From Periconia sp. R9002 (taxonomy: Eukaryota; Ascomycota; Dothideomycetes; Pleosporales; Periconiaceae), in assembly GCA_023627715.1 (NCBI GenBank), contig JAMAHW010000008.1, positions 310,001-374,000 on the forward strand: DNA of 64,000 nucleotides, read 5' to 3'. The notes under the pieces are model-generated. The model did no database searches and had not been told where the DNA came from. It saw only the letters and a program-made list of their open reading frames with translations. Shown here piece after piece: positions 1 through 12,237 of this stretch; position 1 is the first letter of the stretch; each line of letters opens with the position of its first letter. Both the position numbers and the translations under genes were made by a program.

Positions 1-697
1 GACGACTACCCAAGGTACCGTGTATCTGTAGGTAGGTATCAATGTGTACGTAAGATCGCAAGCCAATCAATCAATCCAGCCTTCCAATCGCCACAGCGCA
101 TTCATTGCACGTACACGCACACAGAACAGCACAAACGCGCAACAAGGCCGAGTACTGTACCATTTTCCGTTGTCCATCTTCTGTAGTTAATTACTTACCT
201 ACTGTTGTCTGTTGTGGTGCGGTGCATGTGCGTGTGTAGGTAGGATACCTGTGGTATGAGATGTATGTCGACCCCGGCCAGTAACCAGGTATAGTACGTT
301 TCCAAGCGAGCGACGGCAAACCAAAATTTGTCGCCTCACCTCTTTTCTCTCCTTCAACCATCCCTCTTCATCACGAAGACCACCATTACCCATCCCCGCA
401 GCGGCCTCCGTGAGAATTCACACGAGGCGCTTGCTGATTTCACAGGTTCATCTGTCGAAATCCGTCACCAGTGGCACCTGTCGCGCTCCTGCCCCCCTCA
501 CTCTCGTAGTGAAGGCAGCCGCAGTCGCCCTTTTTTAGGAGCACTTCTCCTCTTTGGCTCCACTCCACACAAAAAAGCACGTCTGAGATTGTGCGCCGCT
601 CCTTAGCCCGCACCAGCTCGACGTCCCTTTCGCGACACCCTCGACACCCTCACGAGACCTCTACGCCCTCCTTCTCCACCCTCCTCACGAGTTTCTA
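1..697 (+). promoter_or_regulatory. Upstream region and leader of eIF4G gene
   Basis: No gene is seen here. The last ATG before the coding start lies near position 266; from there to 698 (about 430 nt) there is no ATG at all, and the stretch is pyrimidine-rich. This fits a long uORF-free 5' leader for the translation factor gene that follows. No clear TATA box was recognised. Confidence 0.5.
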
Positions 698-3600
698 ATG
701 AGTGCACCCATTTCCGCCGCCGCCCAAAACCCGCCCATCGCCGCTTCCACGCCTGCTGCCGCCGCGCACTCCGCCAACGTGGCCGCTGGATCGGCACAAC
801 AGCCCACTGCCCGCAGCTCGTACGCCAGCGCGACCAAGAAGATTTCTTCTCCTCCGATCGCGTCCAGTGCTGCGCCCCCCGTGGCAGTGGGAGGGTCAAA
901 CGCCCAACATGCAAAGAGCTCGTCCGTCTCGCCTGCCAACGGCAGCAGCCCCATCAAACCCGCTGTTCCTGCCATGGGCCCGACCATCGTGAACAGCAGC
1001 AGTGCGAATGGTGACCATAGCCGCAAGTCTTCCGTCACCATCAGCGCCGCCGGCACGAGCGGCTTCATTCCCAACGGTGGACCTGTTGCGAGCAGCCGTG
1101 CGCCCTCGAACCTCACGTTTGGCTCGCTCGCCGGCTCCCCTGCGCCCTCACCTGCAGCGCCCCAGCAGAACCTCAACCCCCAATCGCACAACCCGCGCAT
1201 CAACTCGCCTGCGCATTCCCCCTCGCCCATTCCCACCCCAACGGCTAGCGGTGGAAAGCCCGACGCTCTACCAACGCGCCCGGGCATGCCAGTGTTTGGC
1301 GGTGGTAGTGACGGCGCCGAGTCAAATGTAAGTCCCGAACCTCTGGCGAACGCAGGCGCGCAAAGCTTGGCGCTCCCGAGATTGAAATTTAGTTATTAAA
1401 CTTTGCTAACTTGCTCCTCTGCACAGAACCGCCCCATCTCCATGCCTCCGCAACCACATTCAATCCCGCAGAGTCAACACCTGCGCCGCGAGTCGAGCCA
1501 GTCTGCGCACAGCGATATGGGTAACCGACAATTTCAACCCGGTAACAACAGCGGCCGAGGTCGTGGTAATTTCCAGCCTGGCTACCCGCAGATGGGACAC
1601 TCACCCCAGCCTCAATTCCGCACCATGAACAACCCTCCCCGTGGCCCCATGCCACCCAACTTCCAGCCTGCCGGCATGCATCCCAACTCTCCCTACCGAC
1701 AAAACAGGAGCCCTCACATCACTCCTGCTGTCATGCATCAGCAGCAAATGGCGGCACAGCAACCGGCCGGCATGCCATACTACCCGGGACAGTATCAGCA
1801 ACAAGTGGGTATTATTTCCAACAAATCTTCCGTCGGCGTCTCAGAGCCCAGCAAGCCAACGCAGCGTTCGCAAGCTTCTCAGAGTCGCCTTTCTTTCCAG
1901 TCTCCTTCTGTATCAGCACCTTCTGTTCAAGCGGTGGTTTCGGAGCATTCGCCTCAAAACCTTGCAGCCGCTTTTCTTCAACCCATCGACCCCCCCTTTT
2001 CTGTCACAGCTAGTAACAAGTCTTATCTAACCCAATTCCATCAGATGAACTACATGCCCCAGCAGCTCGGTGGTGACCCATATGGTCAGTACTATGGCCA
2101 GAACTACAATCAGGCCTATGGAGGCATGGGTCAATCCATGTATGCTCCTGGTGGTATCCCCCCATCCCCACGCAACCACTATCAGGTCCCATATGGCCAA
2201 GCACCACCTCAGGCGCAAGGTATGGCTAGGACGAACTCCAACATGTCCGAGTCACGTCCCCAGTCCGCTGTAGCTCAGCCAAGCACACCTGCGATGACCA
2301 ATGTCAACGCGTCTCACACGCATACTCCGAGCGCTGCTTCCGCCAGTCCTGCACCAAGCTCTTCCACATTCACGATTCCCCCCAAGAAGAAGAGCAACGC
2401 CATTGTGGTACGTACTGTGCATTCAATAACTTTACTTGCTTATGCTGACTTGTCCCCAGATCAAGACTACCGATGGAAAGGTTCTCGACTTCAAGAATGA
2501 GAAGAAGCCTGCTTCCCCTGCACCATCGGGCGTCGCAGCTCCTCCAAAGTCTCCTGCCATCGTTGCCACTCCGACCCCTCCCCCTCGCCCTGAGTCTACG
2601 CACAGCCGTGCTGAAAGCGTTGCTGCAAAGACCGATTCCGAGAAGAAGGCCGACTTCGTCTCCCAGTTCAAGAAGCAGCTTGAGGCCGAAAAGGCCCAAA
2701 AAGAGGCAGACGAGAAAAAGGCCAAGGAGGAAGAAGCTGCAGCGATCTCCAAGAAGGAGGAAGAAGACAGGCTTGCCAAGGAAGAAGCTGAGAGGGCAGC
2801 CAAGGAGAAGTCGGAGGCTGAGGCCAGCAAGAAGGCCGAGGAAGATGCTGCAGAAAAGAAGCGCAAAGATGACGAGGAGTTTGAGCGGATGGTTGCTGAA
2901 ATGGAAGCCGCTGAGAAGGCAGAAGAGGAACGCGAAAAGGCGTTCGCTGAAAAGAAGAAGATCGAAGAAGCCGAACGCAAAGCCAAGGAGGCGAAGGAAG
3001 CTGACGAGCGACTCAAAGCTGCTGAACGCGAAGCAGAAGAGCTAGAAGCCAAGCGCGCCCAAGGCGGGGATGCAGAATCTGCCAAATTGTTTGCCAGCCT
3101 GAAGAAGAACACGCAATTCGGTCCTGGCGCCAACATGGACAGCGGTGCATCAACATCGGCCCCCGCTGCCGAACCTGCTGGCTATGTTAGCCCTGCTGCA
3201 CCAAATCCGCCCAAGTCTGCCACCAAGGCTAAGCCCCAGCCTCTCAAACTGGAGACCACCAAAGCTGTGGAACCGGCTCAGCCGACTGCCGGCATGACTT
3301 CACTCAAGAGCGCCCGCTTTTTGGCAATCAAGAACGAGGTCAATTACCCTGAGGGTGTTCGTTCTCCTAATCCAGCACTGAACGCCAGTGGCAAGGGCGG
3401 CAAAGGTAGACCCTACGATATGAGCTTTCTGCTCCAGTTCCAGAGCGTCTTCAAGGAGAAGCCCAGTGTTGACTGGGATATGAAATTGAAAGAGACCGTT
3501 GGTGATCCAAGCGATTCTGCCCGTACCCCTGGTCCTCGCCCAGCTTCCATGAATCCACGACCGACACCTCGCAACAACACCCTTACCGGAGGCATGGGCA

Positions 3601-5336
3601 CGTTTGGCAACTTCTCCGGTGGCAGGACCCTGCCTGCTGGTACAACGTCCATACAACGGTTCGAGAGGTCTCAATCTAGCAATCCTCTTGGCCAAATCAT
3701 GCCTCGCGCTGGCTCTTCGGGATTTCCCACACAAGTGGCACGAAACCCATCGTTCAATAACATCAACAATGCTAACGGTCCCAACTCTCCTCGCGTTGGA
3801 AGTGGCCGTGGTGGTGGCAGGAACAGTCATCGTGGTAAACAACCTGGTCAGAACAACAAGGACGAAAAGGCTATGCCTTTGACAGCTGGCATGCAGATCA
3901 AGGAGCTTGAACGGTCTCAAACCGGTTGGACGCCCATGAGTCTGAAAGGAGGCGCTACTGCTCAACCAGCCCCTGGTGGTCACATGCCTCCGGATATGGT
4001 GCAACGTAAAGTCAAAGCCGCTCTCAACAAAATGACCCCAGAGAAGTTCGACAAGCTTGCCGACCAGATTCTCGAGATAGCTGGCCAGAGCAAGAACGAG
4101 CAAGATGGCCGGACACTTCGCCAGGTCATTCAACTTACTTTCGAAAAAGCTTGCGACGAGCAGCATTGGTCTTCCATGTATGCCAAGTTCTGCGCACATA
4201 TGCTCAACACGATGAGCACAGACATTAAGGATGAGAACGTCCGCGACAAGCACGGCAATCCTGTTGTGGGAGGAGCTCTTTTCCGCAAGTACCTCCTCAA
4301 CCGTTGTCAAGAGGAGTTTGAAAAAGGTTGGGAGATTAATCTCCCCGAGAAGCCCGAAGGCCAGGAGGGTGAGGCTGCTCTGCTGTCCGAGGAGTACTAT
4401 ATCGCGGCTGCTGCCAAACGTCGTGGTCTCGGTTTGATTCAGTTCATTGGTGAATTATACAAACTGAACATGTTGACCCTTAGGATCATGCACGAGTGTG
4501 TCCTGAAACTTCTTGATTTCGAGGGATTACCAGACGAATCGGCTGTAGAATCTCTCACCAAACTCCTGCGTACCGTTGGTGGCACAATGGCCGCAGCTGA
4601 CGCTGGTCCCAAGATGTTGGATGTCTATTTCCAACGAATTGAGAAGATCATGAACATGGAAGGCTTGAACAGCCGCCTCAAATTCATGCTGATGGATCTC
4701 TGCGATCTCCGACGGGCCAACTGGGTGTCCAAGGATGCCGACAAGGGTCCTATGACATTGAACGAGATCCACGCCAAAGCCGCCGCCGCTCAGCAAGCAG
4801 CCGAGTTGGAGCGCCAACGCAACAACACACGAGGCGGTCCCCGTTCCCACTTGGGTCGTGGCGACGCTCGTTCATTCTCTGGCGGTGGGATGAATCCTCC
4901 TGCCGATTTCCCTACCGGTCGTGTACAAATGGATGACCTCCGCAAACTGTCCAGGAACAGCTCTGCTCGCAATGCCCCTGGTGGTTCGCTTGGGCCGTCT
5001 ATGCTGGGTAACCGCAGTGGCAGCGGACGTCGCGGTCTGGGCCCTGGAGGTGCCCTCATGGGCCGTGGCGATGAGTCTGGCGCTTCCTCACGGACAGCTA
5101 CGCCTCCGGTATCGAAAGAGAAGGAACCTACCAACGCAAACTCCTTCAGGTAAGCTGCGCATGTGTCTGAATATTGTGGTGACAAAGCTGACTTTTGCAA
5201 AAGTGCCCTCATGAGTCTCGAAAATGATGCCAGCGAAGTCACGTCTCCCCCGTCAACTGCTTCGTCTCCCCCGCAAGCAAAGGCCGCCTTGTCCCGGTCG
5301 AAATCGCCGGCTGTGGAAGCGAAACCGTCCGAGTGA
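698..5336 (+). CDS. Translation initiation factor eIF4G
   Basis: Scaffold of the cytoplasmic cap-binding complex eIF4F, bridging eIF4E, eIF4A and poly(A)-binding protein. Proposed exons: 698-1327, 1427-1804, 2045-2407, 2460-5149 and 5204-5336, giving 1397 aa in frame. The start is the first ATG after a 430-nt ATG-free leader. The N-terminal third is low-complexity and rich in Ser, Pro, Gln and Asn. A Lys/Glu/Ala-rich helical stretch covers residues about 518-660. YDMSFLL near residue 776 matches the eIF4E-binding pattern YxxxxL-phi. A MIF4G HEAT domain (about 970-1205) follows, starting DMVQRKVKAALNKMTPEKFD, then an RGG-like tail. Intron 2 (1805-2044, GTGGGT donor) is 240 nt, in frame and stop-free, so it could be retained as 80 extra residues. 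The 3' exon encodes a short Ser/Pro tail. Identification is firm; the exact exon 2/3 structure is not. Confidence 0.93.
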
Positions 5337-6687
5337 TTACCGACTTCAATATCTCTTCGTCGGTCCTTTGAGCGTGCGTCGTAAAACGTGTACACGTTGG
5401 CGGACGTGGTAATCTAATACATGAGCGTTGCATAGACGGGGCATCTGTTTCGCACACTGCATTGCATTTTGTGGGTATTTCTCTCTTCTTAATTTGGCAT
5501 GGCGGATACAAAAGTGTTTTCATTGTCGCGGGTCAATGGTCCTTCCACGCGTAGAGTGGGTAGACCATCGCTATTTTCAGACCCGCTTCTCTCGGCACTA
5601 CGATTTACAAATGCGCTTTTTCCTTTGCAGCGATGTTCCATATGGGGGCGTTCAGGCGTCAGTTGGGGGGGTGTTCGTCATTTTGTACGCCCTTCGTTAG
5701 CCTTTGCCAGCCACTACGGCGGCCTTGGGCACTGCGTGAGTACATTTCTCTCGCCCTGGAACGTCTACAGTACCCTGTGTTTTAAGTTCAATGGTGGGTT
5801 TTAGAGCAGGGTCTCGTAGTATGAGCTGGCCAGTATCTCATATTCAAAGAGCATGTCCTTATCAATTTTCCGGCTGTCAACTACATCTGTCCGTGTTTCT
5901 TACCTTGAAAGTTTGCAAGAGTGAAGGTGCTATCTACATGGAAAGGCGGCTTGTGGGGAGGTTATCGATCCATGGGGCAGCCACTTTGGTTTCTGTCTCG
6001 GTTTACATGGGGATGGGTAGAGATTCTATGTGTATAATTCGTTCTTTCTTTAATACATGGTTCATCCCATTTGACTGACTGTGCAATTCTGTGCTTTGCC
6101 TGTTCATCCCAATTATATGTATGTGTGTACCTGTATTTGCCAGTACACGATGGCGTGGGCAAAGGTCAGCCGTAAGGATAACTTGTCGAAATGAGTGCCA
6201 TAGATCAAAGCTCTCTGTCCCTTCAATCACGAATGAAGTCGTGCTGAAAATGCGACTGTATCTGCGTAAAGAGCCATCCACTAGATACATGTATGGGTAT
6301 CATGTCTTGTTCAGCCAATGCAAACACGACGCAGGCAAGTCCGCGCACCGCCTGATTGGGTCGATATCCCCGCTCTTTTCCTGCAAATCATCTGTTTCTA
6401 AGGCGACCAGTATGTTTAGCAAAAGGTTTCATTCGTCCAGACGCCCGTATCGAAGCCGTCTTGTCGCGAGATGGAGTCGTAAAGGTGAGAGGGGACATGG
6501 GGGACATGATGCATGCGATCGCACTACGTCATCGCCTGCCTGCTGACGCATTCCCTCCCATTCATCCCAAGTACAAAAAGTAACATACAGGAGGACAAGC
6601 TCACCCATTCATTCCTCACTACACTTTTCTCAACCTCAAAAACCATTCCCGAAATCCTCAATTGAGAACTTAGCCCCCACATTCAAA
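5337..6687. other. Intergenic, no gene seen
   Basis: Holds the 3' UTR of eIF4G and the promoter of the small gene at 6688. Open frames here are short, overlap each other and mostly lack an ATG. Nothing else was recognised. Confidence 0.5.
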
Positions 6688-7112
6688 ATGTCAGACCAGA
6701 ACCAGCAGGGCAAAGGTATGTCTACGATTGAAATACCATACGATATGCCGCAATCTTTTTAACAGATCGTCTCTTTATATTGCAGGCTTCTTCGGAACCG
6801 CCGCCAGTGGCCTTGGAAACACGCTCGGCGCCGCCTCAGACACCGTCGGCAAGGGCGTGGGAGGTGCGACCAACACGGTCGGCAACACTGTGTCCGGGTT
6901 GGGCAAGGGCGTTGGTGATACCGTCACGGGCGTCACCAGTGGATTGGGAGATACCACAAAGTGTACGGTTCCTAATACGATTATTCCCTTGAGGATTTTC
7001 GCTGACACCAAATCTTGTAGCTGCCGGTGATTTCGTCACGGGAACTACGAAGGCTGGAGGCGAGAGCGTGGGCATCAAGAAGAATGAGCAGAAGCCATCT
7101 GGTCAGCAATAA
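6688..7112 (+). CDS. Small Gly/Thr-rich LEA-like protein
   Basis: Three exons (6688-6715, 6786-6962, 7021-7112) give a 98-aa protein. Both introns have GT/AG ends and the second has a CTGAC branch site; the frame closes exactly. The protein begins MSDQNQQGKGFFG. Its core is a run of loose 11-residue-like repeats built on G-x-G-N/D-T-V/L, and it ends in a charged, hydrophilic tail. There is no signal peptide or membrane helix. This composition resembles small hydrophilic stress or LEA-like proteins of filamentous fungi, so a role in desiccation or stress protection is possible, but that is inference from composition only. A longer first-intron donor would break the frame. Confidence 0.75.
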
Positions 7113-7493
7113 ATGAGAGAGGAAGCTACCGGTTGGGGAAGGCGAAGGCACCATGAATCCTCTTCAGTATAAAGGGTACTGAGGCGCATAGTTTAATGAT
7201 TGTAATGTACATGTTTAATGAAACATTTTGCGAAAGCAAGTTCTTCAGCTCGCCGTCTTTTATATATTTACTTCTGAAACATGAAGAGTTGAATGATATT
7301 CGAAGGGGAGGAGATGCTAAACTGACAAGGTCACAATTATTTCACACTCCAGCTACACAACTATATGAAAGAGTGTAGCAGGCAATTTTTAAAGTGTTCC
7401 ATATCCTATCGGGGTATCTACCTATGTCTTTCCGTGTCCAAGTAAGAAATGCAAAACGCCTACACCAAAACTCCTCTCACCTTCCTCATCCGC
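7113..7493. other. Convergent 3' intergenic region
   Basis: AT-rich spacer between two converging genes, holding their 3' UTRs. Nothing else was seen. Confidence 0.5.
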
Positions 7494-8414
7494 CTACCAA
7501 CCCTTCTTCTCTTCTCCCCACGTCCACTGCCCACTGTTGTTCCCCTCCCCCCACATCCGCTGCCTACTGTAATGCTCGTCCCCCCATGCCCGCTGCCCAC
7601 TGTTGCTTGCCTGCTTCTGGTGGTGGTTCGTGAGCGTCTGGTCAATAAGCGTCTCGCCGACCACGTTCGGCAGCTGCAACATCTCAGAAGCACCACCCAC
7701 TAAACCCATCTGCGCTGCCAGTCCAGACGCCGAGTTGCCAACATCATGGAACTGACCGACCTCAGCCCACGACGTATCCGGCGTAATATGGTGCCCGGGC
7801 ACGAGGGTATTCACTGCGTCGTTGAGCGGCTGTGTCAGCAGATTGTACGCTGACTCGCGGCCCTCCTCGATAGCCGCGAGCGTCGGGTGTTCAGCGTTGA
7901 ACGCTTGCGAAGTATGCTCTGTCACCGTCTGAACAGCAGTCGTTCCAGACGGCGCAGGCGTCACCGGTGCTCCTCCCGCAAAAAGCTCCGTAAAGTTGTC
8001 CCCGATGGTGTCAAAACCAACGAGGCCCATGGACAGCCCCGTAAAGACGGTCTTGACGCCCGACCCGACGAGTATGTCCTTGTTACCTTTGCTCTCGGCC
8101 TGCTCCTCGAACCACTGGGCAAACTCCTTGTCGTTCTTCTTGCGGCGCTTGACTTCCTCCTTGACGCGCTTGCGGTTCACGTAGCAGACGGTGAACTGGT
8201 GCGTGTTGAGGATGGCAGCACCCGTGAAGAAGGGATTCGCGATCGAGATGGTCGAGTTGAGGGTTATACCGGTCGCTGCGGCCGACTTCATGCGGAGGGT
8301 GGAGCGCCAGGCGGCGACGAGCTCGGCTGGAGGGAGATCTTTTATGGTTTGTTCTTTGTAGCGGCGGTCGGTGATGACATTGGTCATCTCACCCGCTTTG
8401 CGGAAGAAACCCAT
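7494..8414 (-). CDS. Unknown fungal protein with 11-aa C-terminal repeat
   Basis: A single-exon ORF of 306 aa starting at a proper ATG (MGFFRKAGEM). I do not recognise the family. The N-terminal half has two moderately hydrophobic stretches (around residues 48-70 and 118-140) separated by a strongly basic segment, VKRRKKNDKE, so membrane association is possible. The C-terminus consists of three tandem 11-residue units of the form N-S-G-Q-x-x-W-G-E (SNSGQRAWGDE, HYSRQRMWGEG, NNSGQWTWGEE), followed by KKGW and the stop. These units are encoded by a roughly 33-bp minisatellite at 7509-7607. A TATAAAAG box lies about 90 nt upstream. Codon use looks normal for the window. It is probably a real gene of unknown role. 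Confidence 0.7.
   Translation of the reverse strand: MGFFRKAGEMTNVITDRRYKEQTIKDLPPAELVAAWRSTLRMKSAAATGITLNSTISIANPFFTGAAILNTHQFTVCYVNRKRVKEEVKRRKKNDKEFAQWFEEQAESKGNKDILVGSGVKTVFTGLSMGLVGFDTIGDNFTELFAGGAPVTPAPSGTTAVQTVTEHTSQAFNAEHPTLAAIEEGRESAYNLLTQPLNDAVNTLVPGHHITPDTSWAEVGQFHDVGNSASGLAAQMGLVGGASEMLQLPNVVGETLIDQTLTNHHQKQASNSGQRAWGDEHYSRQRMWGEGNNSGQWTWGEEKKGW
7509..7607 (-). repeat. 33-bp coding minisatellite, three units
   Basis: Three imperfect copies of a unit that reads CCCCA..TCCGCTGCCCACTGTT on the plus strand. The period of about 33 bp is in phase with the reading frame, so it encodes three 11-aa repeats at the very end of the protein. Confidence 0.8.
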
Positions 8415-8502
8415 GGTTGTGGTGGGTGTTTGTATGGTTCCAGTGCGTATATGGAGGTGTGTATGTGTTTTGGTGTGTTGTGGTATGTACTGACCCGAAG
8501 TC

Positions 8503-8510
8503 CTTTTATA
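8503..8510 (-). promoter_or_regulatory. TATA box of the 7494-8414 gene
   Basis: TATAAAAG on the minus strand, about 90 nt upstream of the start codon at 8414. Spacing and sequence fit a classical TATA element; this is inferred, not tested. Confidence 0.45.
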
Positions 8511-10141
8511 TGAGAGAAGATCACTGGTAGCAGCAGATCCAATAGTATTTGAAACGAGTCTAGACTGTCTGAAGCAATATGCGGAACTGATCCTAGCGCA
8601 AGGCTGAAGAGAGATGTAGTAGTAGTTGATGAGGGTGATGGGGATATATCAAAAACCCTCTACCAAAAGACAACAAGATCGGTCTTATATCCTATCACCT
8701 TTGCAGAACACCACGTATCACACTAATAACACTAACCGCCCTTTTTTGCTTTACAAATTCTTTGGAAAAGGGACATAGCACACGAGACAAAAAGAGGCAG
8801 TGATTCCCCCTCCAAGCCTCACCACCAGTCACTCTTCCCAAAGCTTAACTCCACCTTTCCCACCGGCACCTGCATACACGGACGCCCTCAGATCTCCTCC
8901 AACCCCTAGTTCCGTCCCTCTCCCATATAAAAATATCAGGACGAGGCTGTAAGTCTGTGCCTACGTCCGTACAGACCCAAAACGCTGAACGATCATTCGA
9001 TGGTGATTGGATGGGGGCCATTCACAGGACCGGGAGTTCGACGAGCTAGCGCCGAAAAGTATTACCACATTGGCTTTCGGCCCCCCCTCGTGGCACCCTT
9101 CACCAAAAGTTTAGGGCTCTCTCGTTCACTCTTACGGCCGTTAGTTAAGGTTCTGCGCGCACGTTCCCGCTGCACACACCACCGATCTACCGTGGATACG
9201 GGTTGCCTGACTACTCTTTTTTGTTGGGAGGACCCGTTGGCACACACACTCCGGCATCTAGACCTAAGCGGATCCAATACACCCGCGCTTTCAGCCGCTG
9301 AACTATAGATGGGTCGGTGTTTCTTTTCTTAGTTGCTTCGTTAGTAATGTGTTGTCTAGGCTGCTTTATTAATCAGTTGGTGAGTTGCACAGTTGCCTAT
9401 GTGTGAATGCAACTGTTACTTCAGGTTGCCGTGGCGAAGCTTTACTATAGGGTACCACTGCCATACAGCACGTGCATGCTGAATCACTTGTTGAACGAGC
9501 GGACCAATGATGGGATATCTGCTTATACCGATACAGATTTTATTCATCCGTTTCACTCGAACGTCGAACATGTATACAGGGTCAATCAGGCCGATGAGTG
9601 ATTATGATGAGGTTTGCTCGAGGCTGTGATTTGCTCAGGGCTGAAAGGTCGACCTCAGCACTTGCAGTCTTCGTGAACGTGTTGGTGTGACTGTGCCTGA
9701 TGGAAGTTTCCAGTTATTGCAGATGCGGCTCAACTGAGGGCTTCGCTCCAGCCTTTGCTTATGTTTCGTGGTAGATTCACTCCACGTGATTTCATAGTTG
9801 CCTACATATGTGAGTTTACTTCAGCTTCTTACATATGGACGTATCGACTCATATTTTGCATCTACAAACTCTAATCAGGCAAATGTCAAAGCGGCGCATG
9901 AGCTGACAAACCTACCGATAACACACAACAGCTCGGACAGCAAATGAGCCAAAGTCCTGATAACCTGATGAAGTGACGAGGAGCAAGAGATGTGGCCAAA
10001 AAAGTCCTTCTTCTCTCACCTTGCTAAAGGACGAAAATACGAAGTAGTACCGCGCCTGCGTGGTTTCAGTTTCAGCCTTGTAAGGCGTGCCACTTGCAAG
10101 CACGGTTTATCGATACTCGACTTTTGTAAGACTCGAAGGAC

Positions 10142-10399
10142 TCACTCCGCAAACTTGCCACATATCTCGGTTTTATCGGCTTCCGGAACACGTGGCCATA
10201 TTTGGTAGTATTTTCCTTTGACCTTCAGATCGACGTAGTGATGCGGCTCTGCTTGGGCTGATGTAATGCATGGATGATTACTCCTTCCGTCCCCGAAGAG
10301 TAATGATATGCCTATAACGTCTGATCGGTGTAGGATCGCATTATTTCTACTTCCGGAAAGAAAGTGTAAGATCTTCTCTCCTAGAACATCCAACAACAT
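10142..10399 (-). CDS. Doubtful small ORF, unknown
   Basis: An 85-codon frame starting at ATG (MLLDVLGEKILHFLSG) inside the gene-poor tract. Its composition is mixed and protein-like, but there is no recognised domain, no obvious introns and no supporting context. It is listed only because it is one of the few ATG-initiated frames of this length here. Confidence 0.15.
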   Translation of the reverse strand: MLLDVLGEKILHFLSGSRNNAILHRSDVIGISLLFGDGRSNHPCITSAQAEPHHYVDLKVKGKYYQIWPRVPEADKTEICGKFAE

Positions 10400-12237
10400 G
10401 ACTCGTTCTCCTTGTCTGTTCTCTTACTTGGAGAAGTGATTAATCATTCTAAACATAACGAGGTCTTTACATCTTCCTCGGGATTTTATATACGGGACAA
10501 GCAGTTAATAAAAGTAAAAAGCACGTTTTGTACGTTTGACGACTGTGTGGAATCAAAAATATGAGCTGGTGTGCCCCTAATTACAATTTCGAACAGGATG
10601 CAATAGGGAATTTCTTTGCATGGAACACTTTTATCGTGGAAACAAAGTTTGTTCAATACAAGGAGGGAGGTGACATGACATTATTAGTATCTCAAAACAC
10701 CACCTCATGTGGTATCTCGATAAACACTGATTCTGTAACAAAGGGTCGAATAGTAATGCCATGTCAATTATCTTGATCGATGATTGTATCATGATTTGTC
10801 TATACAAGTAGAAAGATGAAAAGAGGTTGTGTTAGATTTAGGTAGATGGCGCCTTCCTTCCATTCGTACTTGCCTCAGCACTCGTCGGTTCCTTCCGTTA
10901 TCGCATACATCGATGTATTACCTCGCCCTCACCCACCACTCTGCACTTTATCAAACCCCTCCAAGCCAATCCGCCAGCCCCGCAAGGCAAAAGGGACGAG
11001 ACCATGGCACGGAAAAGGATGAGAAGCAAGACAGAGGTGAAGGAACTCGTTCTATTATACGAGTTGTATGCTAATTCTAGGATTGTATTAGGGCTTCCTC
11101 ACTCCAGCAAGGGCCGGACATGATTTCAGTTCACCTAGCGTCAGAGGCACAGCTTCCTCATCCTCTACCCCGTCTGCTCCGGCATCTGCATATCAGTCTG
11201 CACATGTTTTCGGAATCGATATCCCACTTTACGCGTATCTTGATACAGTCTCAGACGATCTTTGGAGCGCTTTTCAACAGAAGTCTTGCCTCTTTGCAGA
11301 TGGTGTCAAGTTACCTCACATTAGCTCGCCTGTGACCTGCAGCTCATGCAACGAGGAACATTTTTCAATACATCTCCATTTCCGCAATCTTTCATCTGGC
11401 ATTCCGGCGCCCCTACGACTCTTTCCGTATAGCCGGCCTAGAGTGTAGTCACCTGTGCTATCAGAGTCACTGTGTCAACCCCACTCATGTCATTCAAGAG
11501 TCTCCACAAGCCAACGTAGCCAGAGAGCGCTGCCGATTAAAGACGTGTGAGGGGGCTCATAAGTCGGTGAGACTGGCAATGACAGAGGAGGATATAGGAC
11601 TTGCTCGATAGAATTGCATCCACACACCGCGTTGTTTTCCTGATGGCTGCTCGCCATTCGTTGGCACCTATTCTGGAAGTCACCCGCTGCAGACGGAGAC
11701 GTCGTCGATCCTTTTATTAACACAATGCGGACACTGTGAGTGGTCTTACAAACACTGTAGGGCATACAAAAGAAGAAGCACGCGAAGCTGGTCCGGTAGG
11801 CAGTCTGTTACATGTATATTTGGTAGGTGGTTCGTCATCTTATGAGGCATCTAGCGGAGCACCATATGCCTGCTTTTGACATATCCCAATAGGCAGGTGT
11901 TGCCACTCTTGCAAACATCTCGAAGCCGTCTTGAGGGGGTAGTACTAGCCTGTCTACCACGTGGAAGGAGAGTGAGAATGGATGGGTCCTAAAATCTACT
12001 ATTAATGCTAATGGATGCTACATCAGTCAGTGCCTTCCCATCCTCCAACCTCGGTGCGTCCCCACCCTCATTCTTAGCTGTGGTTCCCCTCTACCTGTGT
12101 CGATTTTTTTTCTTTTTCGAACTACTAGGAGAGGTTCTACTTCGACAAAAATAAGATCCAAAAGTAAGAAACCGTAATACAAAAGGCGGACTACCTTCGA
12201 TACCAAAAAATCTCAAAAAAAAAGAAGATTAAGGGCA

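Noticed and set aside
2432..4310. Long minus-strand frames opposite the eIF4G coding region
   Set aside because: These are mirror frames of a codon-biased gene; the plus strand has the eIF4G domains and valid splice sites.
9012..9090. A 73-nt segment with complementary 7-base ends (GGGGGCC/GGCCCCC) and a GTTCGA-like stretch, resembling a tRNA
   Set aside because: The inner arms do not pair as D, anticodon and T stems, and no A box is in place. It is a chance inverted repeat.
9245..9315. Minus-strand TAGTTCAGCGG, matching a tRNA A box
   Set aside because: No B box at the right distance and no acceptor stem; at best a decayed tRNA-like fragment.
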